A stretch of 36,028 nucleotides of DNA from Cercozoa sp. M6MM (Eukaryota > Endomyxa: Ascetosporea), in NCBI GenBank assembly GCA_040357565.1, contig JBDODJ010000116.1, one strand, 5' to 3'. Position 1 is the stretch's first letter; each line of letters opens with the position of its first letter. The notes below the pieces were generated by a model. The model worked only from the letters and a program-made list of their open reading frames with translations, had not been told where the DNA came from and did not search any database. Position numbers and translations under genes: made by a program. Positions 22,555 through 32,797 of this stretch are shown in pieces.

Positions 22555-23560
22555 AACTGAAGGAGCTACAGCAAGGCGCACTCGCGAACAACGACGCTTT
22601 TATCGTCGTTGACGGTGACGTTGCCCAAGGCATTGCTGTGGTCAAGATTCGTGGTAATGAACTGAGATAGAGAAGAAGGTGGCCTACACGGAAGGTGCCG
22701 CTCCGAGCTGCTGCGCAACAGTGCCATCGGAGAGTAGACGATGCACTCGCACTCCTCGTTTCGTGTGCAATGATATCTGCAAGTCTGGATTATGGGATTA
22801 GTGTATGTTATAATTTGTACCACAACAAGGTCGGAAGTGCGAGCAGCGAAGCGAGTCCAGCCAAAGTCTTCGCTCTCCTTTGCGACTACACCAAGTATCC
22901 CTCCATAGTATCAGTTCACTAGGGTCCCACCAAAACAGAGGTACTCGAAAGAAAACGGTTCATGAGCGACGAGACGCGAAAGCGTTGTCCCGGCGGAAGC
23001 ACCGACTGCTCCTCTTCGCTCTCATTCGCTCTGAGATTTTGGTTTTTGAATATCGACTTCGCATTAAACAGTGCAAGCTTGGAACTGTGTACTTTGACAC
23101 ATCGGTTGGTGCAACAGCGATGTGCACAGCACGGATGCGACGCAACAGAACTCGTGTCAAACGTCGGACATCACCGCACATCGAACGAGGGAGCATGCTA
23201 GCCTGTGTGTGTACGGAAGTTTCTACCTCCTCCATCAACAGGTAATCGCGTACCAGGTAGGTCGGCGTTAATCGATTCTGGGCTCCCGATGGGGCACCTG
23301 TAGTGAGTATAGAACCACTTTTTGGGGTCTCACAAAGTGTGCTGACTTGTAAGTTTACCATTGGTCGAAATGAGTAAAGCAAAGGTCGCCAGTTGCTCGG
23401 AAGCTTCGGGTGACACTGCACTCCACTCGCCTCGACGCCACTCGTCATAAGCCGTGCCGTACTAACAGTTTAATATCAGTTGAAAGTATCGATTGCACTG
23501 AATGTCAAGTTGGACGGGAAGTCAGTTTACCATGAGATGCAACATACGTAAGTCAACGCT
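22555..23560 (+). CDS. Possible START/polyketide-cyclase-like gene, exons unresolved
   Basis: Only fragments are clear. LKELQQGALANNDAFIVVDG followed by DVAQGIAVVKIRG (about 22557-22655) resembles the first strands of plant-type START-like cyclases. SSEASPAKVFALLCDYTKYP (about 22838-22900) matches the domain's helix motif (family: ASAEAVWAVLTDYERL). FALIRSEILVFEYRLRIK (about 23010-23065) and VSIALNVKLDGKSVYHEMQH (about 23478-23550) could be later strands. Such domains bind lipids or other hydrophobic ligands. The linking exons, the start codon and the end are not resolved, so the span is approximate. Confidence is moderate for the domain and low for the gene model. Confidence 0.4.
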
Positions 23561-23664
23561 GGGAAGATCATCCAGCATGCCCCAGTGCCACAGTGCGAGT
23601 CGCCATTTCACTCGCAAAAACGGACGTTTCGCACGTGCTCTGCTCTTGCACAACATCTAAATAC

Positions 23665-24646
23665 TTCAAGTTTTACGTGAGTGAAGGTACAGGTTGATCA
23701 TGTGCACCACGTGGAACACCGTGGCACGTCCCGTCCATTGTTTCACTGCTTAAATGTACAAGTGCATCACTGTGTCGATCCATATCAGACCAACATACAC
23801 AGTCGAGTCAGTAGAGCAAAGTCTGTTTCAATCGATACGCGCATTCGATCGCACATTGCAACGCCTTCGCCACCTGTTGTCACACCAGCGTTTCTCCAAT
23901 CACAAACCAGCGTTTCTCCCATCACAAACTCACAGAAAAACTAAGCAGACACACCTGTTTCGAGGCCGAGTGCGAAGGCAGCTTTGCGTGCAACCTCGTG
24001 CAACGAATCGCTCATTCGCGCGTCCACCGACACTGAGGGAACAGTTAAATTGTCAGTTTAGCACGTGTCTGTCTACCAGCCATGTCGCCTCCCTGGACGT
24101 GCAAAAGCAAACTGAGCTTCTGCGCGCAGACGGCGAAAGCTGCGCGCGTCGCTTTTGTTGAAATAGCCGCGATTTTCGGATTTGCGGCGTGGCCGAATTT
24201 GAGTGCCAAAAATGCCAAACCTGCCGCCGAACTGTGCTTTACGATCGTCAAAGTTGCATTTTAACTTGATCTAAACTGAACGTATCTTTTTACCCAGGTG
24301 AATGGGGATCGCGATGCCACAGAAACTTGTCGCTTTGTGCAGCTGCTTCGCTCATCTGCTCCGATACAATGGTCTTTAACTGAAGCTACCAACTGAAAGG
24401 GCAGCTGAAAGGTGCACACCATGAAAGCACGCATCGGAGGTGACGGAGGAAACGTTGACAGTGCCAGGAAGACTGTGATCCATAGTGCCCGTCGCGAGGA
24501 CTGACTCGGATTGTTTCTGCAACAAGAACGAAGCTCCTTTCGCCATTCTTTACAGATCGGTTCGAATGCTAAACTTACATCGTGTGAACGACGAGTTGCG
24601 CGTAAATCTCATCGCGAGCGACTTTCACTTTCTTCCCGAGGCCTAA
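23665..24646 (+). CDS. Possible coiled-coil / Cys-rich exons, same gene or a second one
   Basis: Pieces with coding character on the + strand are ESVEQSLFQSIRAFDRTLQR (about 23800-23865, helical), HVASLDVQKQTELLRADGES (about 24080-24145), a Cys-rich stretch FECQKCQTCRR (about 24190-24225) and a last exon after TTTACAG (about 24554) reading RMLNLHRVNDELRVNLIASD to a TAA at 24644. The Cys spacing suggests metal binding, but too few ligands are visible to name a finger. The exons may continue the START-like gene. It is convergent with the beta-trefoil gene. Confidence 0.35.
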
Positions 24647-24769
24647 ATTTAAGTAGTGAGACAGTTTATGATGTGTTTGAACATGTGAGGTTTACGCAGA
24701 AGAGCTCGCGCTGCAGAAACACGGTCAGCGGAAAACTGTGCGTCATGAGACACCTCGTGTACTCGCGCA

Positions 24770-26847
24770 CTAACTGCAAACTGAAGTACACAAGTACTTC
24801 ACAGACACACGAAACAGTGTACTGTCAAAGGCGAGTTCATCAAAGAGTTGGCGTTGCCGAGGATTGGCGTTGCTGAGTACAAGAATCGACTCCTGTCGCA
24901 ACTCGCGCTGGTACTGCGTGCGCTCGAACTTGTCTTTGTCGCTCTCTTTCAGCAGTGGGTACTTTGAGCCAAAGTAAACAGTAGTCGTGCAGATAGAAGA
25001 CAACGAAAACGATTGTACTTGCGTGAAAGGCAGCAAGGAAGCGTGCTGCTTCAGCAGTGGTTGTGCGGTCTGCAAAGTCGCTGCTTCAGCACACACGAGT
25101 TGCTCCATCACGCTCAAGTCCGTTGCTTTGTTGAGATCACTTGCTGTGCACACTTTGGGCATTGTGTTTCAATCGAGAGTTCCGTGCTTTGTAAACTTAA
25201 ACTTACCCGGATCAGTGTAGTGCCTAAATTTCGCTCTCGGTTTATGCGGTCGTTTCTGGTGCGATTCCGTATGTCGGCAGCTGCAGTTGTCACGCTCTCC
25301 AACTGACGGCAAAAGCGGCCACTGTAGCCACAGGTGAGGCGGTTTCTTGAGAGGTGGGTGCTGCCACCACACCAACTGAGTCTCTGGCATCTTGGGCAAC
25401 AAGCGAGGGTCCACCAGTCGCCATGCAGAGATGCTGTTCACAAGGAAGATGCAACAGTAGAAGGCAGGAAACGAAACTACCGTCGACTGGACGGAAGCTT
25501 GAAGTTCACTTTGCCCTTGTGATCCAAGCACAAGTATCCTCTATATACACTTCCGGTAAAGCACACATTCAGTGGATGCTTGCAAAGTAAAGATACTGCG
25601 GGCAGTGTAAGGTGACAATATCGCCGTATCGAAGCACCGCATCTTTCGCATTCAGTTTCTGTGCACGTACTCGCAGCGGTTGTTCCTGTGGCACTTCAGT
25701 GTTGTAAATTGTCACAAAGAGCACAAGCAACAAAGCAGAAAAAGCACGCTGTTGTTGTCGAAAACAAGACCGAGCGTGACGTCGAAATTGCCTTGGATTT
25801 TCAGACCCATTTCGCCTCGCATGTCGCCCTATTTTGTTTATCAAGCAACAAGTGTAAGGTAAACGTGCAACAGTACCTGCAAGAAGACTCCGTTGAACAA
25901 AGGTGTGTTTGAAGGTTCCCCGAGATGCATTCGCAAGCGCGCAGGATCCAGCACGAGGCACAGACCGTCTTGTGCGACCACTTTCTTCCAAATGCCCTAT
26001 GCGAAAGCAGATAATGAAGGAACACAATTATAAAACTGAAGATTAACTGAAGAAATTACAGTTTCTGCGTGCAAGAAATCGCGAACTTCTTCGTACGGAT
26101 CTTCGACGACCTTCTTGTCGGCAGCTTCCTCTTCTACAGGTAAGTTGACACAGTATAAAAATCTGTCAATGTGGATGGAAAGGGAAAACTGGAGCACGTG
26201 GTGTTTGTTCGTGCATCTGAGCCACAGCGGTCATGAGCTGCGTCATTTCCGGGTTCGCATCGGCTTGCATTTTCTGTTGCTGCTGCTGCTGCTTGAGAAG
26301 CTGCTGCGAGTCGAAACCACCGCCTTTCATTTTCTTTTCTTTCCTCCGGGTTTTTCGCTTCAGTTTCCTCTCGCGGTGGTGCACCCGGCACTGGTTGTCC
26401 CTCGCGCATGTCATGCAGTTCAGGCACAACCACTTGCAAGTGCACTGGCATGCCGCTCTCAATCGCTTGTGCCGATCGAGTCTCGCATGTGCATCGGCAT
26501 TGACAAACTCCCAGCGCCTTGTCGACTCTATGGACTCCATATTAAACTTAGATGCAATTGTGTAAAAGTTAAACCTTACATTGCTGAATACGCTTCAGGT
26601 GCTGTGCTAGCTCGCACAGCTTGGACTCGTCGTGCGAAGATGCGCTCGTCCGCGCGGAAGTCTCGAGTTTGACGCTCGCTTCGAGCTGCCGGTGTCTGAC
26701 GAAGCAAGCGGTCGCTCAGCGGTGCACAAGATTCCAACAAGCCTGTGAGATAGAGCAAGGCTATCCCAGATTCAGTTTTGCAAATAAAGAAAGACTGAAG
26801 GAGTCACCTGCTTCGGCACGCAGTTGCGCAAAGGGCGAAACTGTCAT
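24770..26847 (-). CDS. Multi-exon protein with Cys cluster and beta-trefoil/MIR-like region
   Basis: The family is not recognised. Start MTVSPFAQLRAEA at 26847 (exon 1 26847..26808). In order: a helical segment (ESKLCELAQHLKRIQQ); a dense Cys cluster (CQCTCKWLCLNCMTCARDNQ, about 26440-26380) followed by a basic run; a Gln-rich stretch (QQLLKQQQQQQKMQADANPE); VVEDPYEEVRDFLHAETGIW; RLRMHLGEPSNTPLFNGVFL; GLKIQGNFDVTLGLVFDNNS; VLRYGDIVTLHCPQYLYF; GYLCLDHKGKVNF; and ISAWRLVDPRLL. The repeated pattern 'GD.V.LH..Q.YL' then 'YLCLDHKG' then 'AWRLVD' is that of a beta-trefoil of the MIR or IP3-receptor N-terminal type. A Trp-rich stretch and a charged C-terminus follow. Codons are mixed. In part of the Cys-cluster exon a second frame also looks coding, so its frame is less sure. 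Most exon edges are approximate. Confidence 0.5.
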
Positions 26848-27024
26848 AGCGTATTTGGTTGAACGTTTGGGTTTATAACGATGACAGCTCGCGTATCGAA
26901 TGAGATCTGCCAAAAGCGATGTTAAAAGCACCGCCAACGGCAGTGTTAAAGACTTCGGACTTTTCGTCCCAACAGAATTGTAACGAACATCTTTCGTCTT
27001 TGTGCCTCGATAAGCTCCCTCGCG

Positions 27025-27950
27025 ATGGCTCAAAGATCAAAAAGGCGCAAGAAGCATCTTAAAAAGCAACGACGTCAGTACCTTCGACTCAAAATTGTAG
27101 CTCAAAATCATATCCGTTTTTCTGATTCTGCTTGATGTGACTTTGTTCCAACCGACAGGTACTGCTGGGTGATGCAATGGTCGGCAAGACGACTCTACTC
27201 GGTCAGTTCAGCAACACAAGCGTGGATGACGTTTACGAGCCAACGGTCGGTATTGATTTCCTAAACAAGAGCACAGCTACAAGCGAAGGCCGAAAGGTGA
27301 TGTTGAGTCTCTGGGACACTGCGGGACAGGAACGTTTCCGAAGTCTGATTCCCTCATACGTGAGGTACCCCCCGTTTGTTGATTCCTCAGCTGGCATGTA
27401 AACTTGCTTTCGCAGAGATGCCGACATTGTGCTGCTAGTCTATGATCGCAGCAGCGAGGAGTCGTTCAACAGTCTCGAGTGTAGGTTTGAGATTTATGCT
27501 GTGGGAAACGTCCCATCGGTGTGTACTCAGTCTGGAAGAGCCAAGTGGACGAGCACCGCGGCAACGCGAAAGACGAGCTTCTCGCCTGCGTTATTTCCAA
27601 CAAAAACGATCTCGATGCTGTCGTTACGGATGAGCAGGTACATTCCTCACACTTACGCACTGGTAGGAGAGAAACGTGCTCCCGCAGGGACAGCGCCTCG
27701 CCGAACAACTTGGCGCTCAGCTGTTCGCTTCCACCAGTGCACGCACAGGAGACGGAGTGAAACGCGCCTTTCAACGAATCATCGACACTGCAGGTACTGC
27801 ATAAGACTGTTGTTTCAAAGACAGGTATGAGCGATCGCAATCTTTCTTCTTCCAGCTCGGATGGACGACGACCGAAAGGACACGAAGCCAGTGAAGAACA
27901 CAGTACGCGTCAGTAACCACGCCGCAGCTAAGCCTGGTTGTTCATGTTAA
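27025..27950 (+). CDS. Rab6-like small GTPase with basic N-terminal extension
   Basis: Exons join(27025..27096,27159..27364,27416..27480,27531..27637,27688..27793,27856..27950), 192 residues. Rab6-type GTPases steer Golgi and retrograde traffic. All nucleotide motifs are present: [11 protein letters not shown] (P-loop), YEPTVGID (switch I Thr), [18 protein letters not shown] (switch II, as in Rab6), NKNDLD, and TSARTG in place of SAK. The C-terminus GCSC carries the two cysteines for geranylgeranylation. The first exon adds a Lys/Arg-rich leader ([20 protein letters not shown]) not usual for Rabs. It could bind acidic lipids, or the start may be wrong, although exon 1 must supply the first beta-strand (LRLKIVLLGD). 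Introns are 49-62 bases, with donors GTAGCT, GTACCC, GTAGGT, GTACAT and GTACTG. Confidence 0.9.
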
Positions 27951-28555
27951 ATTTAGTCTAATCAAGCAGCTGCATGCGCAAACGAGCAGCAGCTGTCAAG
28001 TCTGAAAAATAAGAAACCGTCACGCATGCTGGCTACAATGGCAAGCCCTGCGTCCTGCACGAGGCTGCTTGGCATTCCCATCACACAAGTACAGTCCACA
28101 GTGGCGCGGAATAGCCCGGACGTACGATAGTGAGGTACCAAAAATCTAAAAATCTGGCTTTGGCCAGGCCAGTATTTTTTGTGGTCTTGGCCTGACCTGT
28201 GATCTGTTTTTGTTTTTTCGTGATCCCGTGACCAGCCTTTGTGCTGACACGGTGTGTTTCGTCTAGCTCCTTCCCGCGACTTTTTGTGTTGCACGAGTTT
28301 GTTGGTCAGACTGACCACCACTGCAGGGTGGCTACAAAATAGTGCGATCGACCAACTCTCACTTTCTCACTCAAACACAGCTTATCTCTTTTCAGAAGGT
28401 TGATTTCCTGCGGTCACAGATCCCGCTTTCCCTTCTAACGCCCAAAGTAGCCTCTCTCTTGTGCATGCAGCCCGTTTTTTTTTGAGTCGGGTTGTTTTTC
28501 TGTCGTGCGGTGTCCGTGGCCAGATCGGCTTTGATGCTTTCCCGCGATTCTGTCG
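27951..28555. other. Intergenic stretch before the GNAT gene
   Basis: About 600 bases between two + genes. It contains one TGCATGCA palindrome at 28462-28469, about 90 bases before the GNAT ATG, the same 8-mer as in the SERBP1/PAK1IP1 promoter. No ORF has coding character. Confidence 0.4.
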
Positions 28556-30560
28556 ATGTTGCCGGTTTACAAGTTTGTGCTGTGTCTGATAGAACACTTG
28601 TATCAAGCCAAGCAAGGCCGAAACTTCGTGCAGACCGAATTGTCTCTGAAGTTTTCGAAAATCACAAGCGCAGTCAGTCGACACAATCAGAAGGACTTTG
28701 ACTCAGAGTGCAAGACAGAAATGGAGTACCCGAGCGACCTGCGCGAACTGTTCGCCGACATGAAGCAGTGCAAGAAGCTGGCGCGTGCCTTCCTCACGAG
28801 CATGCACGTGGGCCAGAACTCGGCGCTGTTGGCGCTGCCCAAGGGCTTCGAGGAGGTCATGCCGTGCTCGTTCGGACCGCCTGAGGTACCGCTATCTGAG
28901 CTTTCATTGTTTTGAACACAGCTTTCTTTTTTATTCTTGATGTTGGCTGATGCATGTTGTTGGTTGACGCATGTTGTTGGTTGATGCAGCTCGGTCTGAC
29001 GCTGGTGAATGTGAGTTCCGAGAGTGCCGAGCATCGCGAGCAGTTCGCGCGTCTCTACGTCGCTGCCTACAGCACCGTACACAGACATCTTGTTTTACCT
29101 GGATCAAATATAAACTGTACATCTGAAGTACAAAGCCGAAAACTCTTTTGTGCGCAGCACCCGCTGGTGGAAGCTCTCGGCATGTCGAAGGACGCACTGT
29201 CGAAATGCGGCTACGGTAGTCTCTGTTGCTAAGTATCTATCTCACTCTATCTATGTACATATATATACAGATATTATATATTATATATATATACAGATAT
29301 ATTTATATATACAGATATATTATGTATATATATATATATATATATAAGATATAGATATATATAAGATATAGATATATATAAGATATAGATATATATAAGA
29401 TATAGATATATATAAGATATAGATATACAGATAGTAGAGGTATAGATGTGTGCAATAAGTGCAGGGTGGTTCGACTCGTGGTGCCGCGCCAAGGTGAGCT
29501 GCTTTGCGCTGGCCGACCCGACGGGCCGCTTCCTGGCCTGCGTGGTGAACGACGACGTGGCCATCAGTCTGCGCGGCAGCGGCCTCAATCCCGAGCTGCT
29601 GCGCGGCATGTCGCCGGCCGACGCCAAGGCCACGACGATGTGGAAGATGTGGACCAAGTTCTCCAAGGGCGAGTTCTTTGCGCGCTACCCGCGCTTCGAC
29701 CCGCACCACCTGGCCACCGGCGTTGCTAGCACCGGCGCCGTCGTCATCCGTCCCGAGGGACAGGCCGGCGGCATCGGTGCCTTCCTCCTCGTGCTGGCCG
29801 CCTCTAGCGCACAGCACCTTGGCTACCGGTACACACTAAGCTTTCTACCTGGCTTGCGAAATTTCGCCAAATTTTGCTTCGAAATTCGCGCGAAGCTTTC
29901 GCTTTTGCTTCGAAATTCGCGCGAAGCTTTCGATTTTGCTTTGATATTCAAGCGAAGCTTTCGCTTTTACTTTCTAATTCGCGCGAAGCTTTCGATTTCA
30001 CTTCGAAATTCGCTCGAAGCTTTCGATTTTGCTTGCGAAATTTGTCGTCTCGTTGTGCTTTGACTGAAATTTCGCGCGAAGCTTTGTGTGGCTTTCAAAA
30101 AAGAACGACATAGCTTTTGGCTTGGTTATGGCAGTTGCTTGTGCGCAGCTACGGCTTTGTGCGTCCGTCGAACCCGCGTTCGATCGCGTTCTGTATGTTA
30201 AGCGATTGCACGTGTATATATCTTTGAGGTAGGTAAGTGTGAGGGATGGGTGTTGTGTGTACAGTCCCGCGCAAGCACTCGGCCTACACGATCGCGATCG
30301 AGAACGCGTCGCTTGGCGAGTTCGTGGACCCGACGAGTGGCAAGCGTTTCTTCACGGGCCTGCCCGAGTCGGTGGCTCGCATCCGGTCCACGGTGGTGTG
30401 CTTCGCGACGACGACGGACGCTTCTGTGGCCGGCGAGATCGCCGAGACTCTGCGCGAGGCCGGCGAGTTCCTGCCGGGTCAGGACGAGGCCACCACACAC
30501 GTGAGCACGCGACAGGTCACGCCGCTTCGCAAGCCTGTCGTCGCTGCCAGTGCGCTCTAA
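28556..30560 (+). CDS. GNAT-type N-acetyltransferase-like protein
   Basis: Exons join(28556..28885,28990..29076,29158..29215,29465..29828,30149..30192,30265..30560), 392 residues. GNAT enzymes move the acetyl group of acetyl-CoA to amines. The fold is suggested by HREQFARLYVAAYSTHPLVE (helices 1-2), CFALADPTGRFLACVVNDDV (strands 2-3), TGAVVIRPEGQAGGIGAFLL (strand 4 and the acetyl-CoA loop, a variant of R/QxxGxG/A), AASSAQHLGYR (helix 3), RPSNPRSIAF and KHSAYTIA ('N..S...k.GF' end). Substrate unknown. From the ATG at 28721 (MEYPSDLREL) the codons become strongly GC-ending, while 28556-28720 is AT-rich, so 28721 may be the true start (337 residues). Three of its five introns carry tandem repeats. 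Confidence 0.65.
28938..28987 (+). repeat. 17-base tandem repeat at the 3' end of GNAT intron 1
   Basis: About three copies of ATGTTGTTGGTTGACGC (28954-28970 and 28971-28987, with a degenerate copy before them). The last copy runs into the intron's acceptor (GATGCAG, 28983-28989). Confidence 0.85.
29248..29445 (+). repeat. AT-rich array, partly 17-base period, GNAT intron 3
   Basis: Irregular TATATACAGATA sequence, then about six copies of a 17-base unit containing AAGATATAG, with that core at 29346, 29363, 29380, 29397 and 29414. It fills most of the intron at 29216-29464. Confidence 0.9.
29860..30090 (+). repeat. 31-base tandem repeat with AAGCTT core, GNAT intron 4
   Basis: Copies of a 31-base unit reading roughly CGAAATTCGCGCGAAGCTTT. 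The CGAAGCTTT core is at 29891, 29922, 29953, 29984, 30015 and 30077 (two periods on). It lies inside the intron at 29829-30148. There are no unique spacers between copies. Confidence 0.92.
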
Positions 30561-31868
30561 AGCTTCAACTGTCTTAAAATGTGCCAACTAACTCAGCTGT
30601 GCCAACTACTGTCGCTTCACTCAGTTCTCGCTCCGCCCAGAGATATTAATATCCATCGATTAATATCCACCCATCTATGTCAGTGATGATGATTGGTGCC
30701 ATCTGCTGCTGCCGTGTGAGCTGGTGTCACGTCAGATCTAATGGTTCCCGGCATAGATAGCGTTTCTCAAGCCAGTTGTCATCTGACTACTCGTCAGCGC
30801 GGACGATCAAATCTGAACCGGTGTGGCTAATAGTGAAGGATTTGTTTTGCTAGGTATCTCCTGCATACGTCATGAGGCGTATAGTTTGCATTGTCAGTGT
30901 TGTGCAGACCTGACTTCTTAGCTTTGGTCAAGCGACAGATCACGCACTTTGACTGCAGGTATCTCTTCTCAAGCTTCCTTCGCACTCGATACGTCTGCCG
31001 TGATAGCGCTTGGGCTGTTTTTTTTTCATTGCCATCAAGCCATCGAGCTTCCGACGACCTGTTCTACAAGTACGTCTTTTAATCCCTTAGTTACTGGTTT
31101 CAATACCGTAGAACTAAGTTTTAATATGAACTGACGTCAAATCTAATTCTCTCATGAAGTCAGGTCAACTAATGTGAGCTGAGGTCACATTCGATGTGAG
31201 CTGGCAGCACTTTAGTGCTGCGCTGAGAGGCATCATAGGTGCCATTTACAGTGCTTCGACAAAAGTTACGATGCGAGCAGTGAAATAAGCGCGTCGGGCT
31301 CCGATCGACACTCCCGGATTGGATGCTCACAATCCGGATGCTCGCAATCCGGATGCTCACAATCCGGATGCCCCACAATCCGGATTCACTTTCTTTTGTT
31401 TACAAACCGTAACGCTTCCGCGTGTTACCCGGTCGCACAGGCTGAGTACAGCACAGTGCTGCTGACTGCAGCGCAGCACTTTGCGGAAAGCCTCTCTGAC
31501 CCGACCGCTTCGGAAACTGGGTCGACTGGAGGTAGCACGGTGCACTGCCGGAGTTTACTACAGTACTTGGCTCACTACAGTACACAATACGTCGTCTGTG
31601 CTCGTCGATCACAATCGTTTTCCTGTGATGATAGTTACTGTATTTGTCAACTCGTTGGTCGTTGTGTCTGGCTGTCCTCTTGATCGATCGAGTCGCGGTT
31701 TCTGCTCTAAAACAACTCAATGGGCACGCGCTACTGATGATGGGGCCGCTACTGATGGGCCCAGTGGCTGTTCTCGAAAAATTCGCCCTGTTGCACAACA
31801 CAAAGCACACAACAACTTTTTGTGTTAATCTTCGTCTGTAAAGACCCCCGCTCTCTCAAGAAACCAAC
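30561..31868. other. Long stretch with no firm gene
   Basis: About 1.3 kb between the GNAT gene and the zinc miniprotein. One short + segment after CGCACAG (about 31438) reads TVLLTAAQHFAESLSDPTAS with coding-like composition. Another (about 31680-31835) reads LLMMGPLLMGPVAVLEKFAL, hydrophobic, to a stop. I could not join these into a gene. It also holds the 15-base repeat listed separately. Confidence 0.35.
31317..31385 (+). repeat. 15-base tandem repeat
   Basis: Four to five copies of GGATGCTCACAATCC, with the GGATGCTC core at 31321, 31336 and 31351 and diverged copies on each side. It is in non-coding sequence. Confidence 0.9.
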
Positions 31869-32217
31869 ATGTGCCGTCACTCCTCGGGCTGTGGTACAGC
31901 ACACTGCAAGAGCGTTTTGCAAAAGCGGTCAGTTGTATTTGCAAAATATGCTGTCTGCAGGTACCTCGGACACGATCCGCTGCAAGTCGTGCGGCACCTC
32001 GATGTGCAAGGGCTGCAAGCGCAACTCTGGCGACGGTAGCGCCTTCTCTCATTCGATTTCATGATCTGATTTGAGTCTGCCTGCCTTGTTTTCCTGACTG
32101 CCTTGTTTTCCTGACTCGCTTGTTTTCCTGACTTGACTGATCGGTGCTAATGCAGGTACGCCGACGCGCTCGGGCAACTCGGCCGCCTGCGGCAAGTGCG
32201 GCAAGAACTACTACTAA
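31869..32217 (+). CDS. 53-residue Cys-rich zinc-binding miniprotein
   Basis: Exons join(31869..31893,31961..32035,32156..32217). I do not know the family. The spliced protein has eight Cys beyond the N-terminal MCRH: SGCG, RCKSCGTSMCKGCKRNSGDG (CxxCxxxxCxxC) and AACGKCGKNYY at the C-terminus. That is enough to bind two zinc ions. Both introns are in phase 1, so the middle exon (25 codons) is symmetric. Codons are strongly GC-ending (TGC, AAG, GGC), like the SERBP1-like gene, which argues for a real and well-expressed gene. Exons 2 and 3 both begin with GTAC directly after the acceptor AG. Confidence 0.65.
32084..32136 (+). repeat. 3 x 17-base tandem repeat in miniprotein intron 2
   Basis: The core CTTGTTTTCCTGA starts at 32085, 32102 and 32119, an exact 17-base period, inside the intron at 32036-32155. 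Confidence 0.93.
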
Positions 32218-32797
32218 GCCGCGGACTCCGCTCGGACGGCGCGAGTTGGCCGAAATGATGATAGTGCCGTGCAGCAACGAGGCCTTCCACGCTAGTTCAG
32301 ACTGTCGCTTTTTAATTGTACAAATTTAGTCAAACTCAACATCAAACAACCTAAACTCTTTGTGCAGTAGCCAACACCGAAATAAACAGAACGCCGACAT
32401 CGCGAGTCAAGCAAAATTTATGGGGGACTGCACAAAGAGTACGGGGGGGGGGGGGGGGTTAAAGAAAGGTACGTGGTCGCCGTGCTGCCGAAAAGCGTCC
32501 TCCGGCAGCGGTTTTTGCACCGCTTTTCGTATTTATCATTTCTACCAACTTGATTGCGTTGATCGTCTTAATTCGGCAGCGTTTGGCTATTTAGACCAAA
32601 TCAAAAGCTTAGATATTAACTATTTATAAACTCACACACGCTGGATCGTCAAAGTGTTGTAGAAATGTTACTTTTAATCAAAATAAGAAAACCTTTGTCT
32701 TTGTAGCGTCTGCAGTGTGCTGCAGAAGTGAGGCTGTGCGTGTCGTTGGAGTAGCAAATTCAATTTAGTGTCAAACAAGCCCGAATAACCTCGTTCG
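32218..32797. other. Gap with poly-G run
   Basis: About 580 bases between two + genes. It contains a run of 16 G (32443-32458). No coding signal seen. It presumably holds a 3' UTR and the ankyrin gene promoter. Confidence 0.4.

Noticed and set aside
26134..26451. An alternative frame reading SGMPVHLQVVVPELHDMREG
   Set aside because: It looks coding, but phase joins the upstream exon to the Cys-cluster frame, which also runs directly into the Gln-rich segment. Noted as a doubt in the gene entry.
29860..30090. Regular 31-base repeats suggesting a CRISPR array
   Set aside because: The copies are directly adjacent, with no unique spacers, in an intron of a eukaryotic gene.
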